From the NCBI GenBank assembly GCA_002298915.1, contig DBML01000009.1, positions 18,685 through 82,684 on the forward strand: 64,000 bases of DNA, written 5' to 3'. Shown here piece after piece: positions 52,016 to 60,155 of this stretch (position 1 is the stretch's first letter; each line of letters opens with the position of its first letter). Origin of the DNA: Clostridium sp. UBA699. Its GTDB lineage: Bacteria > Bacillota > Clostridia > Clostridiales > Clostridiaceae. A program made the position numbers and the translations under genes. The notes beneath the pieces were generated by a model, which worked only from the letters and a program-made list of their open reading frames with translations, searched no databases and had not been told where the DNA came from.

Positions 52016-54376
52016 TTATGCAGCTTTTGTATCTCCATAAATTATTTTTCTTCTGTACCCTCTCCTTTTAGCTGCGTTTATTGATGTTCTTATCAGAATA
52101 CCACCTATTAGCGCTGCCGACATAAAGGTCATCATTATTGCTTCGTTCCTTACCAGCATCGCCGAGTTGGCCCCTGATGTGAGAGCCCTCAGCAGGTTTA
52201 CTGAGTATGTCATCGGGATCAAGTGGTTTATAACCCTGTAGAAAACCGGCGCCGTCTCGATCGGGAACGTGCCCCCCGAGGATGCAAGCTGCAGGAGCAG
52301 CACGATGAACATCACCGGAGCTCCCAGTACACCTATCGCGTTCGAAACGCCATACATTATGCTGAAGAAGACGACTGATGTGAATATCGTCCCTGCTACG
52401 AAGCCGGTCACGGTCACAGGCTTTATGCCCAGTCCCATGAGCAGGGCTGCGCTAAGTATCGCTGCCTGCAGCACGGCAAGGCCTGCTCCGGCCGCATACG
52501 CCCCGGCAAAGCTGTTCATGAACCTGCTCCTGAAAAGCTTGAACTTCTTGCCTATGGAGAACGCCAGGCTCATGAGCATCGTCCCTATCCACAGGGAGAG
52601 GGATGCGAAATACGGCGCGAAGCCTTCCCCGTAGCACTTGACGTCGTTCAATGATGTAACCTTAAGCTCTACAGGATCGGAGATGTAGCTTGACATCCCT
52701 TCCGCACTGAAGGTCAGGTTCCCGCTGAGCTTCCTGTAGCCTGATGCCAGCCCGTCCCTCAGCTTTATGGCGCCGTCCTGTGCCGCTGCGAGCCCGCCGC
52801 TCAGAGCCTCTGCTCCGCCCTTGAGCGAATTCAGCCCCGAGGTCAGTTCGGTCGTCTTGCTTGAGGCTGTGCCAAGGCCTGACCTGAGAGCTGCGTTGCC
52901 CTGATAGACAGTGCTCAACCCATCTGTAACTGCGGCAGAACCCGTCCCGAGCTTCCCGAGCCCGTCTGAGAGTTCACCTGTCTTATCTGCTGCAGTGCTT
53001 AGGCCCGCCAGGAGGCTACCGCTTCCTGCCTGCAGCTGCTTAGCTCCGCTTATCAGCTGGTCGATACCCGCTGCAGCTTCGCTCTGGGATTCCTGGAGTG
53101 CAGAGGCCAGCTGGCATACCCCAACTGACACCTTGGCGGCACCCTGGCTTAGAAGCCTCAGGTTGTCTGCCAGCGGCCTCGCAGAGCCTGCCGCTTGCCT
53201 AAGCGGCGCCTCTATGCTTGAGCTCATGTCCGCCTTGTCGACGCTGTCGACTGCCGAGATGGCTGCTATCAGCCTGTCCTTGTCCTCCTGGCTGAGGTCG
53301 GAGTTCTGAATGTTCTCCACCTCGGAGTTTAGCACGGCTGATGACTCTCCGATCGCCTCCGAAGCCCTTCCTACGCCGTCTGCCAGCGAGTTCAGCCCCG
53401 AGCTCAGCTTTGAATCAAGCTGTTCGGCACCCTGCGCCAGGGCAGCTGCATTCCTGTCCAGGTCGGAAGCGCCGCTTACGAGCAGCGGCAGCTGGTTGTT
53501 CTCCTGGGTTACTCCCGCCTTCAGGGAAACAAGCCCCTCTACCAGCGCCGCTGAACCATCCGAGATCCCGCTCTCTCCAGCAGCCATGGAGGACAGGCCG
53601 CTCTGTAGCTGCTTCGAGCCGTCCTCCGCAGAGGCTACGCCTGCAGATATGGCGCTGCTGCCCTGGAGAAGCTGGGATGTCCCCTCCTGAAGCTTAGCCG
53701 ATGCTCCCGCGGCCTCTGAAAGCCCCGCGCCCAGCTGAGCCGAGCCGTCTGCAGCCTTCTCCGCACCTTCCTTGAGCTGAACGCTGCCGTCAAGCAGCTT
53801 CTGCTGACCCAACGCCAGCTCAGCTGTGCCGTCGGACGCATCCCCTATGGAAACCTTGACGTCGTAAAGGCTGTCTACCAGCGCCTCAGAGACCTCCTTC
53901 TGTATGCTGGAAGAGACCTCCGCCCTGAGGCTGTTGGCTACCTTCTCCGATATCTGAGAGAATATGAAGTTGCGGCCCTTGTTGGAAGTGTACAGGATCT
54001 CCGGGCTGCTGAAGCTTCCGTCCTTCGCGTTAGCTATCTTCTGAGAGAAGGACGAAGGGACCTCTATTACAGCGTAGTACTCTGTCCCTTCCAGCCCTGC
54101 CATTGCGGTGTTCCTGTCCACAAAGTTCCAGTCAACCTTGTCGTTGTCCTTCAGGTTGTTCTCCAGGTCCGCGCCGACGAAGTACTCCTTTCCGTCCTTA
54201 GTGAAGGGTTCGTCGCTGTTGACGAAGGCCACGGGGACGTTCTTTATCTCTCCGTAGACATCCCATATGGCACCAAGGTAGACGACTGAGTAGAGCATCG
54301 GCACGAAAAGTATGCCCGCCATCGCCAGCACCAGCAAAACTTTTGCTGCTTTCTTTTTGTTTTTTCCTTTTTTCAT
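52016..54376 (-). CDS. YhgE/Pip family ABC-2-like membrane protein
   Basis: About 786 residues. N-terminal anchor (VLLVLAMAGILFVPMLYSVV) and YhgE N-domain (VPVAFVNSDEPFTKDGKEYF), a long extracytoplasmic region of Gly/Leu-spaced heptad-like repeats (about 190-560; for example LQEGTSQLLQGSSAISAG) and a C-terminal ABC-2-like membrane domain of five or six helices. Related proteins include phage infection protein Pip and the type VII secretion accessory EsaA. ATG at 54374-54376 follows AAGGTG at 7-base spacing. Divergent from a tetR gene with an operator-like palindrome between, as in other TetR-controlled YhgE loci. Confidence 0.88.
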   Translation of the reverse strand: MKKGKNKKKAAKVLLVLAMAGILFVPMLYSVVYLGAIWDVYGEIKNVPVAFVNSDEPFTKDGKEYFVGADLENNLKDNDKVDWNFVDRNTAMAGLEGTEYYAVIEVPSSFSQKIANAKDGSFSSPEILYTSNKGRNFIFSQISEKVANSLRAEVSSSIQKEVSEALVDSLYDVKVSIGDASDGTAELALGQQKLLDGSVQLKEGAEKAADGSAQLGAGLSEAAGASAKLQEGTSQLLQGSSAISAGVASAEDGSKQLQSGLSSMAAGESGISDGSAALVEGLVSLKAGVTQENNQLPLLVSGASDLDRNAAALAQGAEQLDSKLSSGLNSLADGVGRASEAIGESSAVLNSEVENIQNSDLSQEDKDRLIAAISAVDSVDKADMSSSIEAPLRQAAGSARPLADNLRLLSQGAAKVSVGVCQLASALQESQSEAAAGIDQLISGAKQLQAGSGSLLAGLSTAADKTGELSDGLGKLGTGSAAVTDGLSTVYQGNAALRSGLGTASSKTTELTSGLNSLKGGAEALSGGLAAAQDGAIKLRDGLASGYRKLSGNLTFSAEGMSSYISDPVELKVTSLNDVKCYGEGFAPYFASLSLWIGTMLMSLAFSIGKKFKLFRSRFMNSFAGAYAAGAGLAVLQAAILSAALLMGLGIKPVTVTGFVAGTIFTSVVFFSIMYGVSNAIGVLGAPVMFIVLLLQLASSGGTFPIETAPVFYRVINHLIPMTYSVNLLRALTSGANSAMLVRNEAIMMTFMSAALIGGILIRTSINAAKRRGYRRKIIYGDTKAA

Positions 54377-54410
54377 GCATTTCACCTTCGATAAATGATT
54401 GTATTTTTAT

Positions 54411-54451
54411 CAACACTTGTGTATTATAATATATGTGTTGAGTATCATCAA
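54411..54451 (-). promoter_or_regulatory. YhgE promoter with embedded TetR-type operator
   Basis: Minus-strand promoter TTGATG (54446-54451), 17 bases, TATAAT (54423-54428). The palindrome CAACAC (54411-54416) ... GTGTTG (54435-54440) covers the -10 and spacer, so a bound TetR would block YhgE transcription. A plus-strand TATAAT (54425-54430) overlaps it and may serve the regulator gene. Confidence 0.6.
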
Positions 54452-54463
54452 TCGTTAGTTTCG

Positions 54464-54505
54464 ACCTCGTTTGTCTCTTATGGGACAAACAAGCGAGGTT
54501 TTGTT
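54464..54505 (+). promoter_or_regulatory. Hairpin in the tetR leader
   Basis: ACCTCGTTTGTC and GACAAA(CAAG)CGAGGT pair, followed by TTTTGTT, about 40 bases before the tetR start; plus-strand only. It may attenuate the regulator transcript or be a second operator. Confidence 0.4.
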
Positions 54506-54541
54506 CAAAATTATTAATGCAAATTTTGGGGAGGAATCGTT

Positions 54542-55108
54542 ATGGAAGATCATAAGGTCGACAGGCGCGTGAGGAAGACAAAAAAGCTTCTCCTTCATTC
54601 ACTCACTACGCTGATGTCGCAGAAGAAGATAAACAAGATTACCGTCAAGGAGCTTACCGACCTGGCGGATGTCAACAGGGGGACCTTCTACCTGTACTAC
54701 AAGGACATATTCGACATGGTTGAACAGGTTGAGACTGAGCTTTTCGAAAGCTTCAGCCGTGCCTACGAGGAGTTCGTGAGCAATTCTAAGTCCTACCTGG
54801 GGGCCCTATCGTTCTTCACCTTCGTTTTCGAATTCGTCCAGGAGAACGCTGAGATCTGCAGGATACTTCTGGGACCGGAAGGCGACTACCACTTCATAGA
54901 GAAGTTCAAAAACACCATAAAGCAGCATCAACCTTCCATTGACGATACCGTGCCGACGGCGCAGCTCCACTACTACAGGCCTTACGTTGTTTCGGGCTGC
55001 ATAGGGCTAATCCAGCAGTGGCTCGACGACGGCATGAAGGTGCCTGCCAGAGATATGGCGGTCTTCGTGCTGGGAGTTGTTAGGAGCGGCCTCGGTTCGC
55101 TGAGATAG
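54542..55108 (+). CDS. TetR-family transcriptional regulator
   Basis: 188 residues. N-terminal HTH (KLLLHSLTTLMSQKKINKIT, VKELTDLADVNRGTFYLYYK) with a ligand-binding helical domain, including a TetR_C_8-like AVFVLGVVRSGLG tail. RBS GGGGAGG. Divergent from the YhgE gene, which it probably represses through the palindrome at 54411-54440. Inducer unknown. Confidence 0.88.
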   Translation: MEDHKVDRRVRKTKKLLLHSLTTLMSQKKINKITVKELTDLADVNRGTFYLYYKDIFDMVEQVETELFESFSRAYEEFVSNSKSYLGALSFFTFVFEFVQENAEICRILLGPEGDYHFIEKFKNTIKQHQPSIDDTVPTAQLHYYRPYVVSGCIGLIQQWLDDGMKVPARDMAVFVLGVVRSGLGSLR

Positions 55109-55110
55109 CT

Positions 55111-55143
55111 GAAGGGCAGCGCGTTTGCGCTGCCCTTCTTTCT
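55111..55143. terminator. Intrinsic terminator after tetR
   Basis: GAAGGGCAGCGC (55111-55122) pairs with GCGCTGCCCTTC (55127-55138) and T-rich sequence follows; convergent genes share it. Confidence 0.9.
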
Positions 55144-55723
55144 ATACAGCCGCGTCCCAGAGCGGCTTGTTTATAAACGTTGAGATTTTGTTGCTGTCAT
55201 CCCTGATCTCCTTGAACCCACCGTGAGCGAGTACGTTGACGCGCTTCCCGTCGTTAAGGACGACATTGAGCTCGTAGGTGTTAATCTTCTGCAGCTGGCC
55301 TTTTGGAGGCATCTTGACCTCGACAACCCTTGAGAGGAGCTGAAGTGCATAGATGTCGTCAAGCTTTATTGTCTGTTTCCTTCCGTTCTTGAAAACCCCT
55401 GAGTTCCTGTCGAAATAGAGCGGCTGGCTCTGACTGTACATACCCCAGCAGCCCACAAGAACGGCGGCCAGAGAGAAAATCCTGAGGATGAGAACTCCGT
55501 TCTGCGTGACGAACATCACAGCCAGCGCGGCCAGTCCCATCAGTATGCAGTTCCTGTATATAATTCTCGATGATGCCGAAGGCTTTATTTCCACCTTCGC
55601 ATCTCCAGCTTCAGAAAGCCTCTTTATCTTGAAGTTTCCGTTGCTTTCCTTAAGAACCGGTGTCCATTCCGTCTTCTGCGCTACCGGGTCCTTGAAGTTT
55701 TTAGGGTTGAATATTTTTGGCAT
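55142..55723 (-). CDS. Hypothetical membrane protein
   Basis: 193 residues. A polar N-terminal third, two adjacent membrane helices (about 57-95; IYRNCILMGLAALAVMFVTQ, LILRIFSLAAVLVGCWGMYS) and a C-terminal beta-rich domain (VFKNGRKQTIKLDDIYALQL, YELNVVLNDGKRVNVLAHGG) reminiscent of bacterial PH-like or YcxB-type cytoplasmic domains. No function assigned. Good RBS (AGGAGG). Confidence 0.65.
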   Translation of the reverse strand: MPKIFNPKNFKDPVAQKTEWTPVLKESNGNFKIKRLSEAGDAKVEIKPSASSRIIYRNCILMGLAALAVMFVTQNGVLILRIFSLAAVLVGCWGMYSQSQPLYFDRNSGVFKNGRKQTIKLDDIYALQLLSRVVEVKMPPKGQLQKINTYELNVVLNDGKRVNVLAHGGFKEIRDDSNKISTFINKPLWDAAV

Positions 55724-55824
55724 AGCATTACCTCCTGTTCGTTGATACTATCTTAACACATTTCAGACAGGAAATGAAGAAGCAGCCTTTGCCTGGATAT
55801 CATCCAGACAGGCTGCCTTTGTTA

Positions 55825-57243
55825 TTAGAACCTGAAGTCCCTCTTTCCTTCGTTCATCTCCGTGATGTGCTCCTCGGCAATTGACCTGACTTTGTCGTTA
55901 GGGATTCTGCCGAGCTCTTCCTGTATGAGGGCTTCGCCTTTTATCTTAGTATCCTCAGATGCGTAATCTTCGAGGTACTCCTTGAGAGTCATAAGTGCGT
56001 TAGGCTGGCATATGTTCGCAATCTGGCCGGACTTTGCGAGCCTCATGAACCTGTCGCCTGTCCTTCCCTCTCTGTAACATGCTGTGCAGAAGCTTGGGAT
56101 GTAGCCTGTCTCGAGAAGCCAGTTAACAATCTCGTCCAGAGTCCTCGTGTCGCTGACGTCGAACTGCGCAGAGTTGTCCTCTTCGGCTTCAGGCTCAACG
56201 TATCCGCCGACGCTTGTCTTTGAACCTCCGCTGATCTGCGATACACCTAGTTTGAGGACCTTCTCCCTTGTTTCCTGGGACTCGCGGGTCGATACTATCA
56301 TGCCTGCGTAAGGTGCAGCGATCCTTATCAGAGCAACTATCTTCTCGAAAACTTCGTCTGATATGGCATCTGAGAACTCATCAGGGTTGATATCGTCTGC
56401 CGGCCTGATCCTAGGGACGCTTATCGTGTGAGGACCGCAGCCCATAGCTGCTTCAAGGTGCTCTGCGTGCATGAGCAAGCCTACGAAGTCGTATCTGAAC
56501 ATGTTCAGGCCGAAGAGGACACCTATGCCGACGTCGTCAATGCCTGCTTCCATAGCCCTGTCCATGGCTTCCGTGTGGTAAGCGTAATCGCTCTTAGGTC
56601 CTGTAGGGTGAAGCTGTTCGTAGCTTTCCTTGTTGTAGGTCTCCTGGAAAAGGATATATGTTCCTATCTCGGCATCCTTGAGCTTCTTGTAGTTCTCGAC
56701 TGTCGTGGCTGCAATGTTGACGTTGACCCTTCTGATGGCTCCGTTCTCATGCTTTATGCTGTATATGGTCTTTATGCTCTCCAGGATGTACTCGATAGGG
56801 TTGTTCACAGGATCCTCTCCTGCTTCAAGAGCAAGGCGCTTGTGGCCCATGTCCTGCAGCGCTACGACTTCCCTTGCGATCTCCTCCTGTGTCAGCTTCT
56901 TTCTTGATATGGTCTTGTTCTTCATGTGGTAAGGGCAGTATACGCAGCCGTTTATGCAGTAGTTCGAAAGGTAAAGCGGTGCGAACATTACAATCCTGTT
57001 GCCGTATATTTTCTGCTTTATCTCTTTTGCAAGCGAGAACATCTTCTGGTTGAGGTCCTCCTGGTCGCATTCCAGAAGCACTGCCGCCTCTCTGTGAGAA
57101 AGCCCTTTGCAGTCTTTAGCCCTTTCTATCAGCCCTTCTATAAGCTCCCTGTTGCTCTTGTTAGCCTGTGCATAGGCCAGCGTGTCCAGTATCTCCTGAT
57201 CATCGATAAATTCAGTTGCTTTCTTTGACATTACATTGTACAT
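55825..57243 (-). CDS. hydG: [FeFe]-hydrogenase maturase HydG
   Basis: 472 residues. Radical SAM motif CINGCVYCPYH near residue 95 and a C-terminal auxiliary-cluster region CTACYREGRTGDRFM, together with GGSKTSVGGYVEPEAE, identify HydG. It cleaves tyrosine to p-cresol and forms CO/CN ligands for the H-cluster. RBS GGAGGGG. Preceded by a TM1266-like gene (26-base gap) on the same strand. HydE and HydF are not in this window. Confidence 0.95.
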   Translation of the reverse strand: MYNVMSKKATEFIDDQEILDTLAYAQANKSNRELIEGLIERAKDCKGLSHREAAVLLECDQEDLNQKMFSLAKEIKQKIYGNRIVMFAPLYLSNYCINGCVYCPYHMKNKTISRKKLTQEEIAREVVALQDMGHKRLALEAGEDPVNNPIEYILESIKTIYSIKHENGAIRRVNVNIAATTVENYKKLKDAEIGTYILFQETYNKESYEQLHPTGPKSDYAYHTEAMDRAMEAGIDDVGIGVLFGLNMFRYDFVGLLMHAEHLEAAMGCGPHTISVPRIRPADDINPDEFSDAISDEVFEKIVALIRIAAPYAGMIVSTRESQETREKVLKLGVSQISGGSKTSVGGYVEPEAEEDNSAQFDVSDTRTLDEIVNWLLETGYIPSFCTACYREGRTGDRFMRLAKSGQIANICQPNALMTLKEYLEDYASEDTKIKGEALIQEELGRIPNDKVRSIAEEHITEMNEGKRDFRF

Positions 57244-57269
57244 TTAGACCCCTCCAAATAAATTTATTA

Positions 57270-57518
57270 TTAACTTGTTTTTGAGTAGATAGTCTTTGTT
57301 GTCACATCGGGCAGCATTCCTAATTTACCGGAGAGAGCGCTGATCACGTCGTTTGGCGCGTCTACTATGACGCTTATGACCTGTATATGACGCTTCGCGT
57401 AGGGGATACCCATCCTGCCGACTATATAGTCCCTGTATTCATGCAGGATCAGGTTCATTTTTTCCACCGATTCGGTGTTTTCCACGATGATTCCTATTAT
57501 TGCGACTCTTGTTTCCAT
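57270..57518 (-). CDS. TM1266-like ACT-domain protein (iron-only hydrogenase system regulator), copy 2
   Basis: 82 residues: VAIIGIIVENTESVEKMNLI, YIVGRMGIPYAKRHIQVISV, VIVDAPNDVISALSGKLGML. An ACT-like fold in the position typical for the regulator preceding HydG. It is only distantly similar to copy 1 at 24062-24307. A regulatory role in hydrogenase maturation is predicted from family and context. Confidence 0.85.
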   Translation of the reverse strand: METRVAIIGIIVENTESVEKMNLILHEYRDYIVGRMGIPYAKRHIQVISVIVDAPNDVISALSGKLGMLPDVTTKTIYSKTS

Positions 57519-57544
57519 AACCCATTTCCTTTCGAAATAAAATT

Positions 57545-57754
57545 AAAAAATCCTTGCTCCTATGAAAAGGAACAAGGATAGCAAATAAATCGCAGATAAT
57601 CGCAAACGATGGATTCCCCGAGTTTATAACTACTATTCTCTCGCCTTCTCACTTGGGACATACCCTCATGTTTTAGCACGATACTTTTTCGAATGGCTTC
57701 AAGGTTGGCCTTAAGAACAGCTTTTAGTGCTTGATCTGCAGGCTTAACCTTACA
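57545..57754 (-). ncRNA. Structured ncRNA 3 (same candidate family)
   Basis: About 210 nt between promoter 57761-57789 and the terminator ATCCTTG...CAAGGAT (57550-57579, T6). GCAGAU near the 5' end (RNA complement of 57734-57739) pairs with AUCUGC near the 3' end (57592-57597), and the block AAGUGAGAAGGCGAGAGAAU (complement in 57633-57652) parallels GUGAGAAGG of ncRNA 1 and 2. It lies directly upstream of the TM1266-hydG operon but has its own terminator. The length alone would fit 6S RNA, but the shared blocks group it with the other two. Confidence 0.7.
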
Positions 57755-57760
57755 TTGTTT

Positions 57761-57789
57761 ATTTTATCACAAAGTGGTTGGGAGTGCAA
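57761..57789 (-). promoter_or_regulatory. Promoter of ncRNA 3
   Basis: TTGCAC (57784-57789), 17 bases, TAAAAT (57761-57766) on the minus strand. Confidence 0.75.
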
Positions 57790-57869
57790 TCGTTTTGATC
57801 TGAATATAAGTTATTATTTCGTAATAATTATTAGTAGAGGAGATAGTAACACGTACCATCTCCCATCTC

Positions 57870-58055
57870 TTATGCGTTCAATGCCTTAACAATTTCGTCA
57901 ACATTAATACCGTGAACCATTGCTGCTTCCTCTAATGTTTCAGCCTGCGCCGAAGGGCAGCCTATGCAGCCCATTCCGAAGCTCATGAGTATACCTGCAG
58001 CGTCAGGTTTTGTCCTTAAAATTTCACCTATTGTCATGTTCTTTTTGATTTCCAT
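57870..58055 (-). CDS. DUF1858 domain protein
   Basis: 61 residues: [40 protein letters not shown]. Two Cys in CIGC mark the DUF1858 family found with hybrid cluster or redox proteins. RBS AAGGAGG. Downstream of the hemerythrin gene in a likely oxygen/NO-response cluster. Confidence 0.85.
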   Translation of the reverse strand: MEIKKNMTIGEILRTKPDAAGILMSFGMGCIGCPSAQAETLEEAAMVHGINVDEIVKALNA

Positions 58056-58080
58056 AATAAATTCCTCCTTGGATTTTGAA

Positions 58081-58635
58081 CTAAAGATATTTATTTTCCA
58101 GCTCTTCTAAGAGCAGTATATACTTTGTCTGTATTCCCTTTTTTTCCGTCTCCTTTTCGAATTCCTCGCACTGCATGTCAATTTCTTTCATGGTTTCCGG
58201 TTTAAACGTACGCTTTGCGAACGTATAGACGACCTTGTCTTCCTTATCTATGTGCCTGTGAAGAAGGTTTGCGTAGCCCATTGCGTTTGCAATGACATCC
58301 AGCTTAGCATCATTGTCGCCGTTTTTGACTTTTTCAAGCGCCTGCTCGAGCTCCTGGATGTAGTACCTGCCCATGTCATGCTCCACCAGCATACCATTGT
58401 TTACAAGCTTCTCTGCAGCTCCTCCAATCTCGCTGACCATCCTGTTGAAAAGGAGCTTTTCCTCTTTCCCATGGTGATGGGCGTCTGCGTATTTCCTTAT
58501 GAATTCGATCATCTTTGCAAAATCTTCGAAGTCCATCTCATCCTGGAATAAAACCTTGAGGCAAGCTTTTCTTACAACTTCAAGCATCCTTTTAATGTAT
58601 GTGTGCTCATGCACCATCAATTCAATACTATCCAT
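58081..58635 (-). CDS. Hemerythrin-domain protein
   Basis: About 184 residues. The diiron ligand pattern of HHE domains is visible: [48 protein letters not shown] and [20 protein letters not shown]. It may bind O2 or NO or sense redox. The ATG at 58633-58635 follows GGAGGG with about 9 bases. Confidence 0.9.
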   Translation of the reverse strand: MDSIELMVHEHTYIKRMLEVVRKACLKVLFQDEMDFEDFAKMIEFIRKYADAHHHGKEEKLLFNRMVSEIGGAAEKLVNNGMLVEHDMGRYYIQELEQALEKVKNGDNDAKLDVIANAMGYANLLHRHIDKEDKVVYTFAKRTFKPETMKEIDMQCEEFEKETEKKGIQTKYILLLEELENKYL

Positions 58636-58636
58636 A

Positions 58637-59220
58637 TTAGCCAACCCTCCTTATAGCGTTCATTCCATCAGCAGTTCTTGAATATCTGTTGTTTCCGCCG
58701 ATAAACCCTTCAATCCAGGCATCTCTAAGAGTATAGAATGTTGAAACTTCTCCGCTTGCGTTGTCCCAGCATTCCTTGTGAAGGTCTCTGGTGGTTTTCC
58801 ATGAGAATTCATCTTCTGATTCAGCTACGGGTTCGTTCACCCTGTCGCAAGGCATTCCTTTGGTACGTAATCGCCTTCGCCAAGATTGCTCATGGTGATT
58901 CTTCCGTTATTTCTGTATATTTCAGCCAGCTCCTCAGCTCTTACTCCGTAGTTATTGATCAAAGCTGTTACAATCCAAGCAGTCCTGTTCTCAACGCTCT
59001 GGATTTTTGACTGAAGCCATCCGTGAATGTTTCCGTGGTTAATAACGTCTTCTAGCTGCCCTCTTTCGGGGCTTCCGAACTTCTCAAGTGCTTCCTCATT
59101 CAACCCATCGACAGGAATATTTCTTGATTCGGCATACTTAATAACCTCATCAAGTATGTCCTCGTGCAGCTGTATCTTGTTGTATAGCCAGTTGTGGATC
59201 CTTCCCAAAAATGCGCTCAT
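58637..59220 (-). pseudogene. Frameshifted conserved protein of the anaerobe stress cluster
   Basis: Two overlapping frames read as one protein: 58837-59220 (MSAFLGRIHNWLYNKIQLHE ... GEGDYVPKECLATG, then stop) and 58637-58855 (MPCDRVNEPVAESEDEFSWK ... RDAWIEGFIGGNNRYSRTA). Joining GDYVPKG to MPCDRVNEP needs the restoration of one G after AAGG near 58850-58857. The parts together encode about 190 residues of helical, Trp/His-rich sequence. If the second frame is separately translated, it would be a coupled short gene instead. Function unknown; it neighbours hemerythrin and DUF1858. Confidence 0.65.
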
Positions 59221-59321
59221 ATCATAACCTCCGAATTTTTATATTGTTTGTTCCTTACATCTATCATTATATATGCAAGGTACTTTTCATTCGGTAACAT
59301 ATGATACGCATTTATTTTCTT

Positions 59322-60155
59322 TTAAACGTGAACCGTTCCTTCTGCAACGATGTATACCATGCCCTTGAGCACTATGCTTGCAACTCCGTGAGCGCCCCAG
59401 GTGGTTGTTATCTGCATCAGCCCTCCTGGCTGGTTCACATTCTTGTCGATGCTTCCCTGAGATGAATACGACAGGACTATCCCCAATGCAACGGTTCCCG
59501 TACCGCAGCTTCTCTCCCAGATCAGGCTGTCAGTATCCTTGACGTAGACAAGAGGTCTCATGAGTTCTTTTTTCTCGTCGTAGAACATGATTCCGAAGGC
59601 ATCGTAGTCGAAATCCTTGATTGCCGCTTTCACGACCTCAAAGAAGTCCTCTCCCAAGCTTCTGTCGTCGGTGAAGAATACCGCATGGGATATCCCGGAA
59701 AGGTCGACTATCGTTCCTTTATATCTCTGGTTTCTGTACTCTACATCAATGGTTTGCACAGCCTTATGTAAGGGCATAGAAAGCGCCACTTCAAACCCGT
59801 TCGATGATTTCTGCTCAACCTCGCAGCTGATGACCCCCTCCATGCCTGAAGCTTCAAGGGGCACTGTGTATTTGCCAGCATGCTCTTTTACGTTTAGGAA
59901 CCCTCTTTCTACGGCTACTGCAGCAAGTGCGCGTGATGCGTTTCCGCAGAATTCTCCGCCCATCATCTGGAGCCTGGCGCTTGCGCCGTTTTCGGGTCTT
60001 TCAGGTCTCTCTATAAAACCAACCTGCTCCGCGTGGAGGTTGCTGTAGTTCATTATCCTGTTTGCTATCTCAAAGTACTTCTCCCTCGGCAGAGCATCGG
60101 TCACAAAAACAGTCATGTTTTCAGAAGGATTCACCTTAATGAAATTCAGCTTCAT
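59322..60155 (-). CDS. DapF-fold amino acid racemase, CntK/histidine racemase-like
   Basis: 277 residues of the DapF fold with both catalytic Cys present: GGEFCGNASRA near 73 and RSCGTGTVALG near 224. The strings NMTVFV, EQVGFIERPE, MRPLVYVKDTDSLIWE and NQPGGLMQITT resemble histidine racemases such as CntK of metallophore synthesis more than DapF. It is expected to be a PLP-independent two-base racemase. No metallophore (CntL/CntM-like) gene is nearby. Start overlaps the NYN gene's stop by four bases (ATGA), so they are coupled. Confidence 0.8.
   Translation of the reverse strand: MKLNFIKVNPSENMTVFVTDALPREKYFEIANRIMNYSNLHAEQVGFIERPERPENGASARLQMMGGEFCGNASRALAAVAVERGFLNVKEHAGKYTVPLEASGMEGVISCEVEQKSSNGFEVALSMPLHKAVQTIDVEYRNQRYKGTIVDLSGISHAVFFTDDRSLGEDFFEVVKAAIKDFDYDAFGIMFYDEKKELMRPLVYVKDTDSLIWERSCGTGTVALGIVLSYSSQGSIDKNVNQPGGLMQITTTWGAHGVASIVLKGMVYIVAEGTVHV

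Noticed and set aside
57545..57754. 6S RNA call for ncRNA 3
   Set aside because: Length and closing stem fit, but the shared GUGAGAAGG and GCAGAU blocks group it with two much larger RNAs; I cannot see the 6S central bubble with confidence.
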